A stretch of DNA of 60,240 nt, from contig JAKSIB010000020.1 of NCBI GenBank assembly GCA_024399065.1, forward strand, positions 1-60,240, given 5' to 3'. The position numbers and the translations under genes are program-made. Below are positions 1 through 8,441 of the stretch, piece by piece (position 1 is the first letter of the stretch; each line of letters opens with the position of its first letter). Under the pieces are notes generated by a model that made no database searches, was not told where the DNA came from, and saw nothing but the letters and a program-made list of their open reading frames with translations. The DNA is from Fibrobacter sp. (GTDB lineage Bacteria; Fibrobacterota; Fibrobacteria; Fibrobacterales; Fibrobacteraceae).

Positions 1-2
1 GA

Positions 3-2237
3 CTTTTCAACGCATTGGCCGCCGACATTTACGGCGAGCAGAAGCTTTGGAAAGAGGGCAAGTTGCCGGCGGCACTGCTTTTCGCAAACCCTGAATTTTT
101 GCAAGTGGCCTGGAAGGTAAAACCTGCAGGCAACATCTACGTACACCTTTCCGCTTCGGATATCGTGCGACTGGAAGATGGAACCTACCGCGTCATGGCG
201 GACCATCTGCAAGTTCCCGATGGTCTGGGCCGGGCGCTGGAAAACCGCATTGGCGTAAGCCGCGCCTTCCCGGAACTTTTCCGCAGCATGCGCACGGAAC
301 GCTTGGCCGGTTTCTTCAAGAAGTTGCTGGACTGCTTGGACGGATTGCAGGCTGAAATCGGAGCTGATGCCGCGCGGGGTTCGTCGCGGGCGGCAAGTGG
401 CGAAGGTCGCGTGGTGATGCTGGCCAGCGGTCCGGATAGTCCCCGCCGTGCTGAGGACGCCCTCCTCGCCCGCTACCTGGGGATTCCTCTGGTGGAAAAC
501 GATGACCTTGCGGTACGCAATTTGCAAGTGTACATGAAGACCCTCATGGGCCTCAAGAAAATCGGCACCATTTTCCGCCGCGTGGAAGACCGCATGTGCG
601 ACCCGCTGGAACTGCGCATCGACAGTGGCGAAGGTGCTGTGGGCCTTATCAGCACCGTACGTGCTGGCAATGTGGCCATTTCAAACTTTTTGGGTTCCGG
701 CGTTCTGGAAACTCCCATGTTCACGCCCTACCTGCCGGAAATTTGCCGCACCTTGCTTGGCGAAGAGCTGTTGATTCCCGATGTGGAAACGGTCTGGCTC
801 GGCGACGAATCCCGCCGCGACGAGGTGATGCGGGAACCGGAAAAATGGATTTTCAAGAAGGCCTTCCCGGAGAACGACAAACCCAAGACTTACGCCGCCA
901 TGACTTCTACGGCGCAGCTGGCCCTGTTGCAGACCTTGGAAGAAAATCCTGAAGCCTGGATCGCGGAGCGCTACGTGGAGGTTTCTACGGTGCCCGCCTA
1001 CAAGGACGGAAAGTTTGTCACCGCAAAGGCTTCCATGCGAATCTTTGCAGTGAATACCATGCAGGGAACATCGGTAATGCCGGGTGGCCTCGGCATGTTC
1101 CAGCTGGTAGACGGAAGCCTTGCAACTTCCGCCGCAGAACCTGCCGACAAGGAAGTCGGAGAAAAGGACATCTGGGTCCTTTCCGAAAGGCCTGTGGCAA
1201 ACTTCTCACTTTTAGCCCCTGCGGATCAGGTGGTCATGCCGTCGAGAGCTGGAGGCGATTTGCCTAGCCGCGCAGCAGAAAACCTGTTCCGCTTAGGGCG
1301 TGATCTTTCCGCATCCAACATGATGGCGCGAATCGCCCGCGGTATTGCCGTGCGCCTTTCCGACGAATCCTGGATGGAAATGCCGGAACTGCCCTGGATT
1401 TTGAAGGCGGGAATTTCCGACGGTTCGTTGTCCGGAATGGCACAGGACCCTGAAAACGCATTGCGCTACTTTATCCTGCGCAAGGACAACAAGTACGGCA
1501 TGCAGTGTTCCCTCACGGAAATCCGCGACTTGGCAGTACAGCTCCGCGATAGAATTTCCGAAGACCTGTGGCTTGCCTTGAACGGGTTCGGCGTGGCGGA
1601 AATGCCTGCTGGAAACGGCGCCGCAGCCTTGTTGCCTTACCTGAAGTCCGTACTTTCCGACAGTACGGCTGTGGCAGGCCTTGCGGCAGACTCCATGACC
1701 CGCGGCCACGAATGGCGATTCCTTGAAATGGGACGCCAAATCGAAAGCGCCATCCGCACGTTGCAATTGATCAAGAGTCTTTTGAGCCGCGCCCCTGCAG
1801 ACGAAATTACGAACCTGCGTTTGCTGCAGGCGGTACTTGAAATCGGTGACGGCCTCATGACATACCATCGTCGCTATGGCGGACGCCTGCAAGTCACTCC
1901 GGTTCTGGACTTGCTCCTTTCTGACGAATCCAACCCGCGAAGCGTTGCTTACCAGGTTGCACGTCTCCGCGAAGAGACGGAACATCTGCCGGGAAACAAC
2001 CAGGGCGAAGCCGCCTTCTCCCCGCTGGATCTGGAATTGATGAGATTGCAGGCAGACCTGCGTCTTGCAAATATCGAAAGTCTTGTACAAGCAAACGGAA
2101 GTGAACGCGAAACATTGACCAAACTGGTAGACGAAAAGATCGCATCCATTGAACATGTGGCTGAGTTGATCAGTAGGCTCTACTTAAACCATGCACCAAG
2201 AACTGGCGTTGTTCACGCCATGGCAACAGAAGTGTAA
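3..2237 (+). CDS. Circularly permuted ATP-grasp / alpha-E fusion protein (5' partial)
   Basis: The frame is open to the window edge, with Leu-Phe-Asn-Ala before a TTG at 15, so the true start lies upstream. The N-terminal part (about residues 1-400 of what is visible) is a circularly permuted ATP-grasp domain of the DUF404/DUF407 type. From about residue 415 (ENLFRLGRDLSASNMMARIARG) it continues as an alpha-helical alpha-E (DUF403) domain. Family knowledge links these to predicted peptide amidoligases that work with transglutaminase-like partners, and such a partner starts 11 bases downstream. Compared with the standalone paralogue at 3219-4718, several ATP-grasp motifs are altered: EDN becomes ADH, the Gly-Gly-Tyr-Gly loop is absent, and the Ser-Gln-Gly-Gly-Gly segment is absent. 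This copy may therefore be catalytically weak or a scaffold. Family call firm; activity uncertain. Confidence 0.88.
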   Translation, partial: LFNALAADIYGEQKLWKEGKLPAALLFANPEFLQVAWKVKPAGNIYVHLSASDIVRLEDGTYRVMADHLQVPDGLGRALENRIGVSRAFPELFRSMRTERLAGFFKKLLDCLDGLQAEIGADAARGSSRAASGEGRVVMLASGPDSPRRAEDALLARYLGIPLVENDDLAVRNLQVYMKTLMGLKKIGTIFRRVEDRMCDPLELRIDSGEGAVGLISTVRAGNVAISNFLGSGVLETPMFTPYLPEICRTLLGEELLIPDVETVWLGDESRRDEVMREPEKWIFKKAFPENDKPKTYAAMTSTAQLALLQTLEENPEAWIAERYVEVSTVPAYKDGKFVTAKASMRIFAVNTMQGTSVMPGGLGMFQLVDGSLATSAAEPADKEVGEKDIWVLSERPVANFSLLAPADQVVMPSRAGGDLPSRAAENLFRLGRDLSASNMMARIARGIAVRLSDESWMEMPELPWILKAGISDGSLSGMAQDPENALRYFILRKDNKYGMQCSLTEIRDLAVQLRDRISEDLWLALNGFGVAEMPAGNGAAALLPYLKSVLSDSTAVAGLAADSMTRGHEWRFLEMGRQIESAIRTLQLIKSLLSRAPADEITNLRLLQAVLEIGDGLMTYHRRYGGRLQVTPVLDLLLSDESNPRSVAYQVARLREETEHLPGNNQGEAAFSPLDLELMRLQADLRLANIESLVQANGSERETLTKLVDEKIASIEHVAELISRLYLNHAPRTGVVHAMATEV

Positions 2238-2247
2238 GGAGTTTAAG

Positions 2248-3117
2248 ATGCCTATTTATCAGATCGATCACGAAACCGTCTACGACTATACACTGCCCGT
2301 ATTGTATAGTAACCATTTGGCCTATATGCTGCCCCGCGCGGTACCTCGCCAGAACTGGATTTCCCACCGCATCGAGGTGGACCCCAATCCCACCGCAAGG
2401 CAGGAACGCCTGGATATTTACGGGAACAGGGCTTTGGCCTTCAGCATTGAACAGGAACACGAACATTTCAGATTCAAGACAACTGGTGTCGTGGAAGTCA
2501 AGGCCGAGGAACCGCCCGCCCAAAGCCCCGCCTGGGAAGACGTGGCAAAGCTTTTGAAGTGCCCCTCCGACAGCGACACTCTGGAAGCTTCCATGTATGC
2601 CTACTCTTCTCCCTTTGCAAATACCGACGACTCTGTTCGGAATTATGCATTGGGAAGTTTTCAGCCCGGCCGCCCGATCTTCGATAGCGCCAAGGAGCTG
2701 ATGACAAGAATTTTTACGGACTGCGCTTACACACCGGGCGCAACCCGTATCGGAGCCCAGCCCCGGGAAATCTTGCGTGGACGTAAAGGCGTCTGCCAGG
2801 ATTTCGCACACCTGATGATCGGATGTTTACGTTCGCTGCACCTGCCCTGCCGCTACATCAGCGGCTACCTGCGAACCCATCCGCCTAAAGGCCAGCCGAA
2901 GCTGATTGGCGCTGACGCCACTCACGCTTGGGTCGCCACCTTTATACCGGGCCATGGCTGGGTTGAGTTTGACCCTACCAACAATGTTCTCGGAGGTGAC
3001 GAGCACATTATTCTAGCGTGGGGCCGCGACTTCGGCGATGTAAGCCCGTTGAAGGGAGTCATTACCGGAGGCGGAAACCCGATCCTAAAGGTCGGTGTTA
3101 ACGTAGACGAAAAATGA
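2248..3117 (+). CDS. Transglutaminase-like cysteine peptidase-fold protein
   Basis: A 289-residue protein with an N-terminal bacterial transglutaminase-associated beta domain (about 1-150) and a C-terminal transglutaminase core. The catalytic triad is visible: Cys in RKGVCQDFAHL, His in ADATHAWV and Asp in WVEFDPTNN. I chose the ATG at 2248 because it follows a GGAG ribosome site and gives the family's usual MPIYQIDHETVYDY opening; an in-frame ATG at 2191 would overlap the previous gene. There is no signal peptide, so it is probably cytoplasmic. With ATP-grasp and alpha-E neighbours on both sides, it likely acts on peptides or amide bonds made by them. The TGA stop merges directly into a heptamer repeat array. 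Confidence 0.92.
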   Translation: MPIYQIDHETVYDYTLPVLYSNHLAYMLPRAVPRQNWISHRIEVDPNPTARQERLDIYGNRALAFSIEQEHEHFRFKTTGVVEVKAEEPPAQSPAWEDVAKLLKCPSDSDTLEASMYAYSSPFANTDDSVRNYALGSFQPGRPIFDSAKELMTRIFTDCAYTPGATRIGAQPREILRGRKGVCQDFAHLMIGCLRSLHLPCRYISGYLRTHPPKGQPKLIGADATHAWVATFIPGHGWVEFDPTNNVLGGDEHIILAWGRDFGDVSPLKGVITGGGNPILKVGVNVDEK

Positions 3118-3198
3118 GGTACGAGGTATGAGGCACGAGGTCGCCAGCCACGGCTAGCTTTGAGATTCCTGGAGCCTCGAACCTGGAACCTCGAACCT
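3117..3198. repeat. Inverted pair of heptanucleotide arrays
   Basis: From 3117 there are four consecutive 7-base units of the form AGGNNNN (for example AGGTACG, AGGCACG). After a 19-base gap, five units of the reverse-complement type follow at 3164-3198 (for example CGAACCT, GGAACCT). The first array begins on the last base of the preceding stop codon. The two arms could pair as an imperfect hairpin. The period is exactly 7 throughout each arm. Confidence 0.8.
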
Positions 3199-3218
3199 AT
3201 AAATCACAAGGAAACAAT

Positions 3219-4718
3219 ATGAAGTTCGGTAACTATAACACAGAAGGATTCTACGATGAATTGTGTCTGCCTGACGGAACACCCCGTCCGTCGGCAGAAC
3301 CGCTCATTACCCGCATTAACGAACTGCCGGAAGGTGAGCTGCAGCGTCGTCAGAAAGTTGCAGAGTCGGCTTTCTTCGACAACGGCATCACCTTCGCAGT
3401 CTATGGCAACAAGGATGGAAAGGACAAGATCATTCCTTTCGATGTCATTCCCCGTATTGTCAGCGCCGAAGACTGGAAGCACCTGGATGCAGGCCTTCGC
3501 CAGCGTACCGAAGCTTTGAACTGCTTCCTTACGGACATCTATAACGACCGCAAGATTCTCCGCGACAAGGTAGTTCCCGAAAGCCTCATCAACACCTGTA
3601 CCGCATACCGCCCGCAGATGGAAGGCTTCGTACCGCCCAAGGGAATCTGGGCACACATTACCGGTACCGACCTGGTTCGCGATACCGACGGTACCTTCTA
3701 CGTGCTGGAAGACAATATGCGTTGCCCCAGCGGCGTTTCCTATGTGCTGCAGAACCGTCAGATTCTCAAGCGTACTTTCCCCCAGGTGTTCACCCATTGC
3801 AGCATCCGCCCTGTGGATGAATACTGCACCCGCCTCCGCAAGGCCCTGGAATACCTGGCCGATGGCGTTGCAGAACCGAAGGTTGTTGTGCTCACACCGG
3901 GCGTGTACAACTCCGCCTACTACGAACATTCCTATCTGGCACAGCAGATGGGCGTGGACCTTGTGACCGGAAACGACTTGATTGTTCAGGACAAGAAAGT
4001 CTACGCCCGCACCACCCGCGGTCTCAAGCAGGTTCACGTGATCTACCGTCGTGTGGATGACGAGTTCCTGGATCCGCAGGTTTTCCGCCCCGACTCCTGC
4101 CTGGGTGTGCCGGGACTGATCGACGCCTACAAGGCTGGAAACGTGGCACTCGCCAACGCCCCTGGCTGCGGTGTTGCCGACGACAAGGCCATCTACACTT
4201 ATGTTCCGCAGATCATCAAGTACTACCTTGGTGAAGAAGCCATTATTCCCAACGTTCCCACTTTCGTCTGCGAAAACCCGAAGCACATGCAGCATGTGAT
4301 CGACCATATCGAGAACATGGTGGTGAAGGCTGCCAGCGAATCCGGTGGCTACGGCATGCTTGTTGGCCCCAAGTCCACCAAGGCAGAATGCGAAGCCTTC
4401 AAGGAAAAGATCAAGGCCAACCCGCGTAACTACATCGCACAGCCCATGATTTCCCTCAGCCGCGTGCCCTGTATTGTGGATGGCAACTTCGAAGGCCGTC
4501 ATGTGGACCTTCGCCCCTACATTGTACAGGGCAAGGAAACCTACATCCTGCCGGGTGGCCTCACTCGCGTGGCCCTGAAGAAGGGATCCATCGTGGTGAA
4601 CAGTTCCCAGGGCGGTGGCTGTAAGGATACCTGGGTCATTGCCGAAAACGAGAAGGCTCCTGAACTTGGCCAAGCCAAGCAATGGATGGAACAACAACAG
4701 CAACAACAACAACAATAG
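3219..4718 (+). CDS. Circularly permuted ATP-grasp amidoligase-type protein with poly-Gln tail
   Basis: A 499-residue standalone DUF404/DUF407 circularly permuted ATP-grasp protein. Conserved family features are all present: YVLEDNMRCPSGVSYVLQNR, VIYRRVDDEFLDP, AYKAGNVALANAPGCGV, the Gly-Gly-Tyr-Gly loop after VVKAASES, and ILPGGLTRVAL followed by NSSQGGGCKDTWV. It should be a competent ligase forming an amide bond using ATP; the substrate is unknown. It ends in eight consecutive glutamines coded by a CAA/CAG run (about 4690-4715), which is not part of the family core. Start ATG is at 3219 after AAGGAAAC. It lies in a same-strand cluster with the transglutaminase-like gene upstream and the alpha-E gene downstream. 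The long frame on the opposite strand (about 500 codons) is a compositional shadow. Confidence 0.93.
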   Translation: MKFGNYNTEGFYDELCLPDGTPRPSAEPLITRINELPEGELQRRQKVAESAFFDNGITFAVYGNKDGKDKIIPFDVIPRIVSAEDWKHLDAGLRQRTEALNCFLTDIYNDRKILRDKVVPESLINTCTAYRPQMEGFVPPKGIWAHITGTDLVRDTDGTFYVLEDNMRCPSGVSYVLQNRQILKRTFPQVFTHCSIRPVDEYCTRLRKALEYLADGVAEPKVVVLTPGVYNSAYYEHSYLAQQMGVDLVTGNDLIVQDKKVYARTTRGLKQVHVIYRRVDDEFLDPQVFRPDSCLGVPGLIDAYKAGNVALANAPGCGVADDKAIYTYVPQIIKYYLGEEAIIPNVPTFVCENPKHMQHVIDHIENMVVKAASESGGYGMLVGPKSTKAECEAFKEKIKANPRNYIAQPMISLSRVPCIVDGNFEGRHVDLRPYIVQGKETYILPGGLTRVALKKGSIVVNSSQGGGCKDTWVIAENEKAPELGQAKQWMEQQQQQQQQ

Positions 4719-4821
4719 ACGAAAGAACGGCGCTTCGCGCCTACAGACGAAAGACGAGAGATAAAAAATCGCGGCTACGCCGCCAAATTAAATAATCATC
4801 AATCGTCAATCATCAATTAAT
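4717..4821. repeat. Heptanucleotide arrays downstream of the ATP-grasp gene
   Basis: Two runs of period-7 sequence occur here. Seven in-phase units lie at 4717-4765 (AGACGAA-like, including GGCGCTTCGCGCC which can fold), and four units at 4794-4821 (AATCATC, AATCGTC). The first run starts inside the TAG stop codon of the gene upstream. Confidence 0.65.
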
Positions 4822-4905
4822 GTCTAAGCCGAGAGTCGCGGCAAAAACGAAGTTTTTGACATGACCGAGGCGCAACATTAACGATAACTTTAGTTATCAA
4901 TTAAA
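4822..4905 (-). repeat. Variable-hairpin element, copy near alpha-E gene
   Basis: Read on the minus strand, this contains GCGCCTCGGTCAT, then a hairpin (CAAAAAC/GTTTTTG), then GCGACTCTCGGCTTAGA. The same skeleton with a completely different hairpin lies at 15798-15850. A second hairpin, GATAACT/AGTTATC, sits beside it at about 4881-4896, matching the two-hairpin layout of the other copies. Confidence 0.65.
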
Positions 4906-4924
4906 AAACGGAGTTTTTATCATG
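4906..4924 (+). promoter_or_regulatory. Ribosome site in a hairpin loop before the alpha-E gene
   Basis: The GGAG Shine-Dalgarno of the alpha-E gene sits in the loop of AAAAAC-GGA-GTTTTT, six or seven bases before the ATG. About 65 bases upstream, at about 4844-4862, a near copy AAAAAC-GAA-GTTTTT is also followed by ATG within a few bases. This could moderate translation or simply be a decayed duplicate. Confidence 0.4.
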
Positions 4925-5851
4925 TTAAGCAGAGTTGCAGATTCCATTTACTGGTTGGGCCGTTACATTGAACGTGCCGAAAACGTGGCCCGCGCCATCG
5001 ATGTCAATCTTCAGTTGCAGCTGGACTTGCCCGGCGAAGAACGCCCCTGGGAACCGGTGATCCAGACCGCCGGTAACGCCGATGCCTTCTTCAAAAGCTA
5101 CGCCCACGTCTCTACCGAAAACGCCCTCACCTTCCTTACCTTCGATAAGGATAATCCCAGCAGCATTATTTCCTGCGTGGCCGCCGCCCGCGAAAACGCC
5201 CGCTGTGTCCGTGAGAGAATTTCCTCTGAATTGTGGATTGCCATCAACCAGTTCTATCTTAAGTTGAACGATCCCGAAATGCCCAAGCAGGCTTTAGCCG
5301 CACCCCACGCCTTCTACAACAGCGTGAAGGAATTCAGCCAGCTGACCGTAGGTATCATTCAGGGCACCATGACTCATGACGTAGCCTGGAACTTCGCACG
5401 CCTGGGCACCATGATCGAACGCGCCGACCAGACCTCCCGAATTCTGGATGTGAAGTACTACATCCTCCTTCCGGATGTAAGCATGGTAGGCATGGCCCTG
5501 GATACAGTCCAGTGGAATGCGGTTCTCAAGAGCGTGGGCGCCTACGAAATGTTCCACCGCAAGAATTCCAATGTGACGCCCCAGAACGTTGCCGAATTCC
5601 TGCTATTGAGCGAAGACTTCCCCAGGTCCCTCCGCTACTGCCTGGAACAGGCCGAAATCAGTCTCAAGAATATTGCCTTCCCCGTAAAGAGCAACGCGGA
5701 CTCTCTCCGTCTTCTCGGGAAGATGCGTTCCGATATGGCTTTCTCCACCATCGAGGAAATCATCAAGAGCGGTCTTCACGAGAAGATTGAAGAAATGCAG
5801 GTGAACCTTTGCGATCTCGGTACACAGATCTGGAAGGACTTCTTCTGTTAA
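4922..5851 (+). CDS. Alpha-E domain protein (DUF403)
   Basis: A 309-residue, wholly alpha-helical protein of the alpha-E family, opening with the characteristic MLSRVADSIYWLGRYIERAE. Other conserved stretches are RENARCVRERISSELW and ARLGTMIERADQTSRILDVKY. In known genomes alpha-E proteins accompany circularly permuted ATP-grasp enzymes and transglutaminase-like proteins in predicted peptide-ligation or modification systems; the biochemical role is not established. Here it is the last gene of that cluster and a paralogue of the alpha-E half of the fusion at 3-2237. The ATG at 4922 is preceded by GGAG. A strong terminator follows at 5910-5950. Confidence 0.93.
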   Translation: MLSRVADSIYWLGRYIERAENVARAIDVNLQLQLDLPGEERPWEPVIQTAGNADAFFKSYAHVSTENALTFLTFDKDNPSSIISCVAAARENARCVRERISSELWIAINQFYLKLNDPEMPKQALAAPHAFYNSVKEFSQLTVGIIQGTMTHDVAWNFARLGTMIERADQTSRILDVKYYILLPDVSMVGMALDTVQWNAVLKSVGAYEMFHRKNSNVTPQNVAEFLLLSEDFPRSLRYCLEQAEISLKNIAFPVKSNADSLRLLGKMRSDMAFSTIEEIIKSGLHEKIEEMQVNLCDLGTQIWKDFFC

Positions 5852-5909
5852 AAATTTGCTGATCCACACAGCAAGATAGGCGCGCTCCATTCCAAAGACA
5901 ATCGCGCCG

Positions 5910-5950
5910 CGGCAGGGATTTGGTAATGCACTTCCCTGCCGTTTTTGTTT
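5910..5950 (+). terminator. Rho-independent terminator after alpha-E gene
   Basis: A nine-pair stem CGGCAGGGA (5910-5918) and TCCCTGCCG (5933-5941) is followed by TTTTTGTTT. It closes the amidoligase-type cluster. Confidence 0.88.
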
Positions 5951-6081
5951 ATAATACGGCCTGTATAATAAACAAAAATATTTTCATAATTTTATCATCA
6001 AAATCTTTGTTTTTAATATTTTTTAGAACTTTTGTATAACAATTCAACCGATTTCATGTTTCAAAGCCTATATTTGATAAC

Positions 6082-6897
6082 ATGAAGAACATCACTTGTT
6101 ACACTGATTTTCGCCAATATATGCGGGACTTCTACGAAGAACGCAAAAGAGTTTCCGCATTCTCCTGGCGTGAGTTCAATAAGCTGGCCGGATTCACCTC
6201 CCCCAATTTTTTGAAATTGGTTTGCGATGGAAAAAGCAAACTGAGCAAGATAAAGATTGAGCCCGTGGCCCGGGCGATGAACCTTGTGGATTACGAAGCA
6301 AATTACTTCGCTCTTATGGTTTCCCTGGACAATGCAAGAACCGACGAAGCCCAAAAATCCATCCTCATGGAAATGGACGCCATCGCCAAGGAACATAAGG
6401 CCCGAGTTATCGACGGCGACACCTTTGAATTCTACCAGTCCTGGGAATACCCGGTTCTTCGAGAACTTGCTCCCATGATGCCTGGCGCAAAGCCCAAGGA
6501 AATGGCAACGGTCTGCAATGAAGAAATTTCCGCAGAAGACGTAAGCCGAATTTTGAAATTCTTGGTTAAGCGCGGTCTTTTGAAAACCGACGGCAACGGA
6601 TCCTTTTCCCAAACCGAAAAAACACTCATCGGTTCCAAGGAAGCCCTTCCTCTGGCAATCAGATCCATGCACAAAACTATGGCAAACTTTGCAGAAAAGG
6701 CAGTGGACAAGTACCCAGCAGGAGAACGCCACTTCATGGGTATCACCATGGGCGTGAACGAAGAACTTTATGGTAAGGTGGTTGAAGAAATCGAACACTG
6801 CTGCAAGCGAATCAACGCAATCACCGCCAACAGCGAGAACCTGAATCAGGTGTACCGCATGAACATCCAATTTTTCCCGTTTACAAAAAAAGTTTAG
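6082..6897 (+). CDS. TIGR02147 family protein
   Basis: A 271-residue member of the family first defined on Fibrobacter succinogenes paralogues (TIGR02147). The N-terminal third, with FSWREFNKLAGFTSPNFLKLVCDGKSKLS (about residues 26-54), is conserved and looks like a helix-turn-helix DNA-binding region. The C-terminal half carries RHFMGITMGV and ends in QVYRMNIQFFPFTKKV. Such genes are often paired with a downstream secreted or lipoprotein gene, as here (10-base gap and a strong AGGAGG), so a regulator-of-neighbour role is plausible but unproven. The upstream 130 bases are very AT-rich and probably hold the promoter. A decayed relative lies at about 40822-41256. Confidence 0.88.
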   Translation: MKNITCYTDFRQYMRDFYEERKRVSAFSWREFNKLAGFTSPNFLKLVCDGKSKLSKIKIEPVARAMNLVDYEANYFALMVSLDNARTDEAQKSILMEMDAIAKEHKARVIDGDTFEFYQSWEYPVLRELAPMMPGAKPKEMATVCNEEISAEDVSRILKFLVKRGLLKTDGNGSFSQTEKTLIGSKEALPLAIRSMHKTMANFAEKAVDKYPAGERHFMGITMGVNEELYGKVVEEIEHCCKRINAITANSENLNQVYRMNIQFFPFTKKV

Positions 6898-6907
6898 GAG
6901 GCCCATC

Positions 6908-8116
6908 ATGAAAAAACTATTTATCCCGGCTGTCGCCTTGAGCCTACTCATTCTCTCCGCCTGTTCAGAAGATCAAAGCGCAGGCAATGTTATCGATCCC
7001 AACGCTATTGCAAACAACAGCTCTTCCAGCACAGAAAATCCCGTCGTAAGTTCAACCAGCACATTGGACGGCTTCGTTGTGAATTTCGACGAAATCTACA
7101 AGTTCACAACAGAACCCACTGCCAGAAAGCAATACGAAACATACACCGTCGATACCTATGGTGCAGAAAACGCTGCCTCCGCAAGTTGTGCAACAAAAAG
7201 CGGGCAAGAATTGACCGGCGTTATCAAGATTAAAGACAACTTTATTATCAGAGCCTACTCCGGCAGAAACTTGAAGGCCGGCATTGACCCTCTTGTCTAT
7301 ATGTTCCAAAAGACCTGCGTGCATTTCTACAACGATCTAGATTTCACGATTGACACCTTACGAGTCAACGGAAATAATTTCGACTATGTCTGCATTACGG
7401 AATCAGAATACATGGATATTGATGAAACCATTTTCATGTTCGATGCAATAATGCCCTCAAACTGCAAAGAATTGGAAATTCAAGATATTTATGATTCTCT
7501 GGACGCACTCAAGCCGACCATCATCACATTCCCTGAAGAAGACATCGACACCATCACCATCGATACAACATCTAGAACCTTGGAAAACTACGCTTTCCAA
7601 TATGCAAGACCCGAAGACTTATCCTTCGACAGCCACGTAGTCGCCTACAATGGTTCCATTCCTCTTTTAGAAGAGTCCACGGAGCAGGAAACAATCTCTT
7701 ACGCTAACGGACAAATCCGCCTCATCAGCAGAGACAATATCGCCAAGTTCTACCCATTAACAGATTCTATTATAGACTTTTCCAAGAGAAACATCAGCTG
7801 CAAGTACTACGAAGTAGGAGCTTCCGATTACACCCAGCCTACAGCCCACATTCTAACCAAAGTGACGAGAGATACCATAGAGACCATCAGCATATATCGC
7901 GGTTACAACAATGACAAAACTTTACATCCATGCGCGGTCACCAACAGCATATCCTTCGTGACATTCCTTATTGAAGACTGCGAAGGGATCATTAATGAAA
8001 ATACGGTGGTAAGCCGTCGCTACGCAGAAAGTAGCCGTTGGATTTGCGGAACCAGCAACGAATACAAAGTTCGAGCCTACGGAGAATGGTACAACGACAG
8101 CTTGCTAGAAAATTAA
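6908..8116 (+). CDS. Putative lipoprotein paired with TIGR02147 gene
   Basis: A 402-residue protein with a lipoprotein signal: MKK, hydrophobic stretch, then LILSAC with the lipidated cysteine at residue 19. A Ser/Asn-rich linker (about residues 36-55) precedes the mature part. I do not recognise a catalytic domain; it is rich in Asp, Thr and Tyr and contains about ten cysteines after residue 60, suggesting a disulfide-stabilised envelope protein. An excellent AGGAGG site lies just before the ATG, and the gene is separated from the TIGR02147 gene by only 10 bases, so they are co-transcribed. A terminator follows at 8143. Confidence 0.85.
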   Translation: MKKLFIPAVALSLLILSACSEDQSAGNVIDPNAIANNSSSSTENPVVSSTSTLDGFVVNFDEIYKFTTEPTARKQYETYTVDTYGAENAASASCATKSGQELTGVIKIKDNFIIRAYSGRNLKAGIDPLVYMFQKTCVHFYNDLDFTIDTLRVNGNNFDYVCITESEYMDIDETIFMFDAIMPSNCKELEIQDIYDSLDALKPTIITFPEEDIDTITIDTTSRTLENYAFQYARPEDLSFDSHVVAYNGSIPLLEESTEQETISYANGQIRLISRDNIAKFYPLTDSIIDFSKRNISCKYYEVGASDYTQPTAHILTKVTRDTIETISIYRGYNNDKTLHPCAVTNSISFVTFLIEDCEGIINENTVVSRRYAESSRWICGTSNEYKVRAYGEWYNDSLLEN

Positions 8117-8142
8117 TTACTCAATCCACAAACCATCTACGT

Positions 8143-8175
8143 AACACCTCGTGATTAAAGCGAGGTGTTTTTTTA
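8143..8175 (+). terminator. Rho-independent terminator
   Basis: The stem AACACCTCG (8143-8151) / CGAGGTGTT (8161-8169) is followed by a T run. It ends the TIGR02147-lipoprotein unit between convergent genes. Confidence 0.9.
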
Positions 8176-8439
8176 TAGAACGTACAGACCCAGCACCGCA
8201 ATCAAGGCCGCAAATACAGCAAAGACGGGTAACAGTAGCAAGGCACAGCACAGCGCCACGCGGAAGTTCCACCAGGCAAGTTTACGACGACCCCTCTTTG
8301 TTTCTGCCAAGGCGTTCTGGCATTCGGGGCAAATGTGGCCCAGTTTGTTGCGAACACGCATGGCCATGTTACTTTCCATAGGAGACATGCCCACACGTTC
8401 CTTAAATTCCTTACCGCATTCCTTGCAATTACATTTCAT
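8173..8439 (-). CDS. Small zinc-ribbon membrane protein
   Basis: An 88-residue protein. The N-terminal half has paired cysteines (CNCKECGKEF and later CPECQ) typical of a zinc ribbon. The C-terminal third (about residues 63-88) is one strongly hydrophobic membrane segment. It lies 2 bases downstream of the EamA gene on the same strand and is probably co-transcribed with it. The function is not known; the length and composition look like a real gene rather than a chance frame. Confidence 0.7.
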   Translation of the reverse strand: MKCNCKECGKEFKERVGMSPMESNMAMRVRNKLGHICPECQNALAETKRGRRKLAWWNFRVALCCALLLLPVFAVFAALIAVLGLYVL

Positions 8440-8441
8440 AA

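Noticed and set aside
3117-3218. GTTCGA-like strings suggesting a tRNA T-arm
   Set aside because: These belong to the heptamer units; no acceptor, D-arm or anticodon stem could be drawn. No tRNA was found in any other gap either.
3204-4715. A minus-strand frame of about 500 codons opposite the ATP-grasp gene
   Set aside because: The plus strand encodes all conserved ATP-grasp motifs; the opposite frame is His/Val/Gly-rich nonsense typical of antisense frames.
5941-5975. TATAAT at 5964 with upstream T-rich sequence as a promoter for the TIGR02147 gene
   Set aside because: No -35-like hexamer at a 16-18 base distance; the match could be chance in AT-rich DNA.
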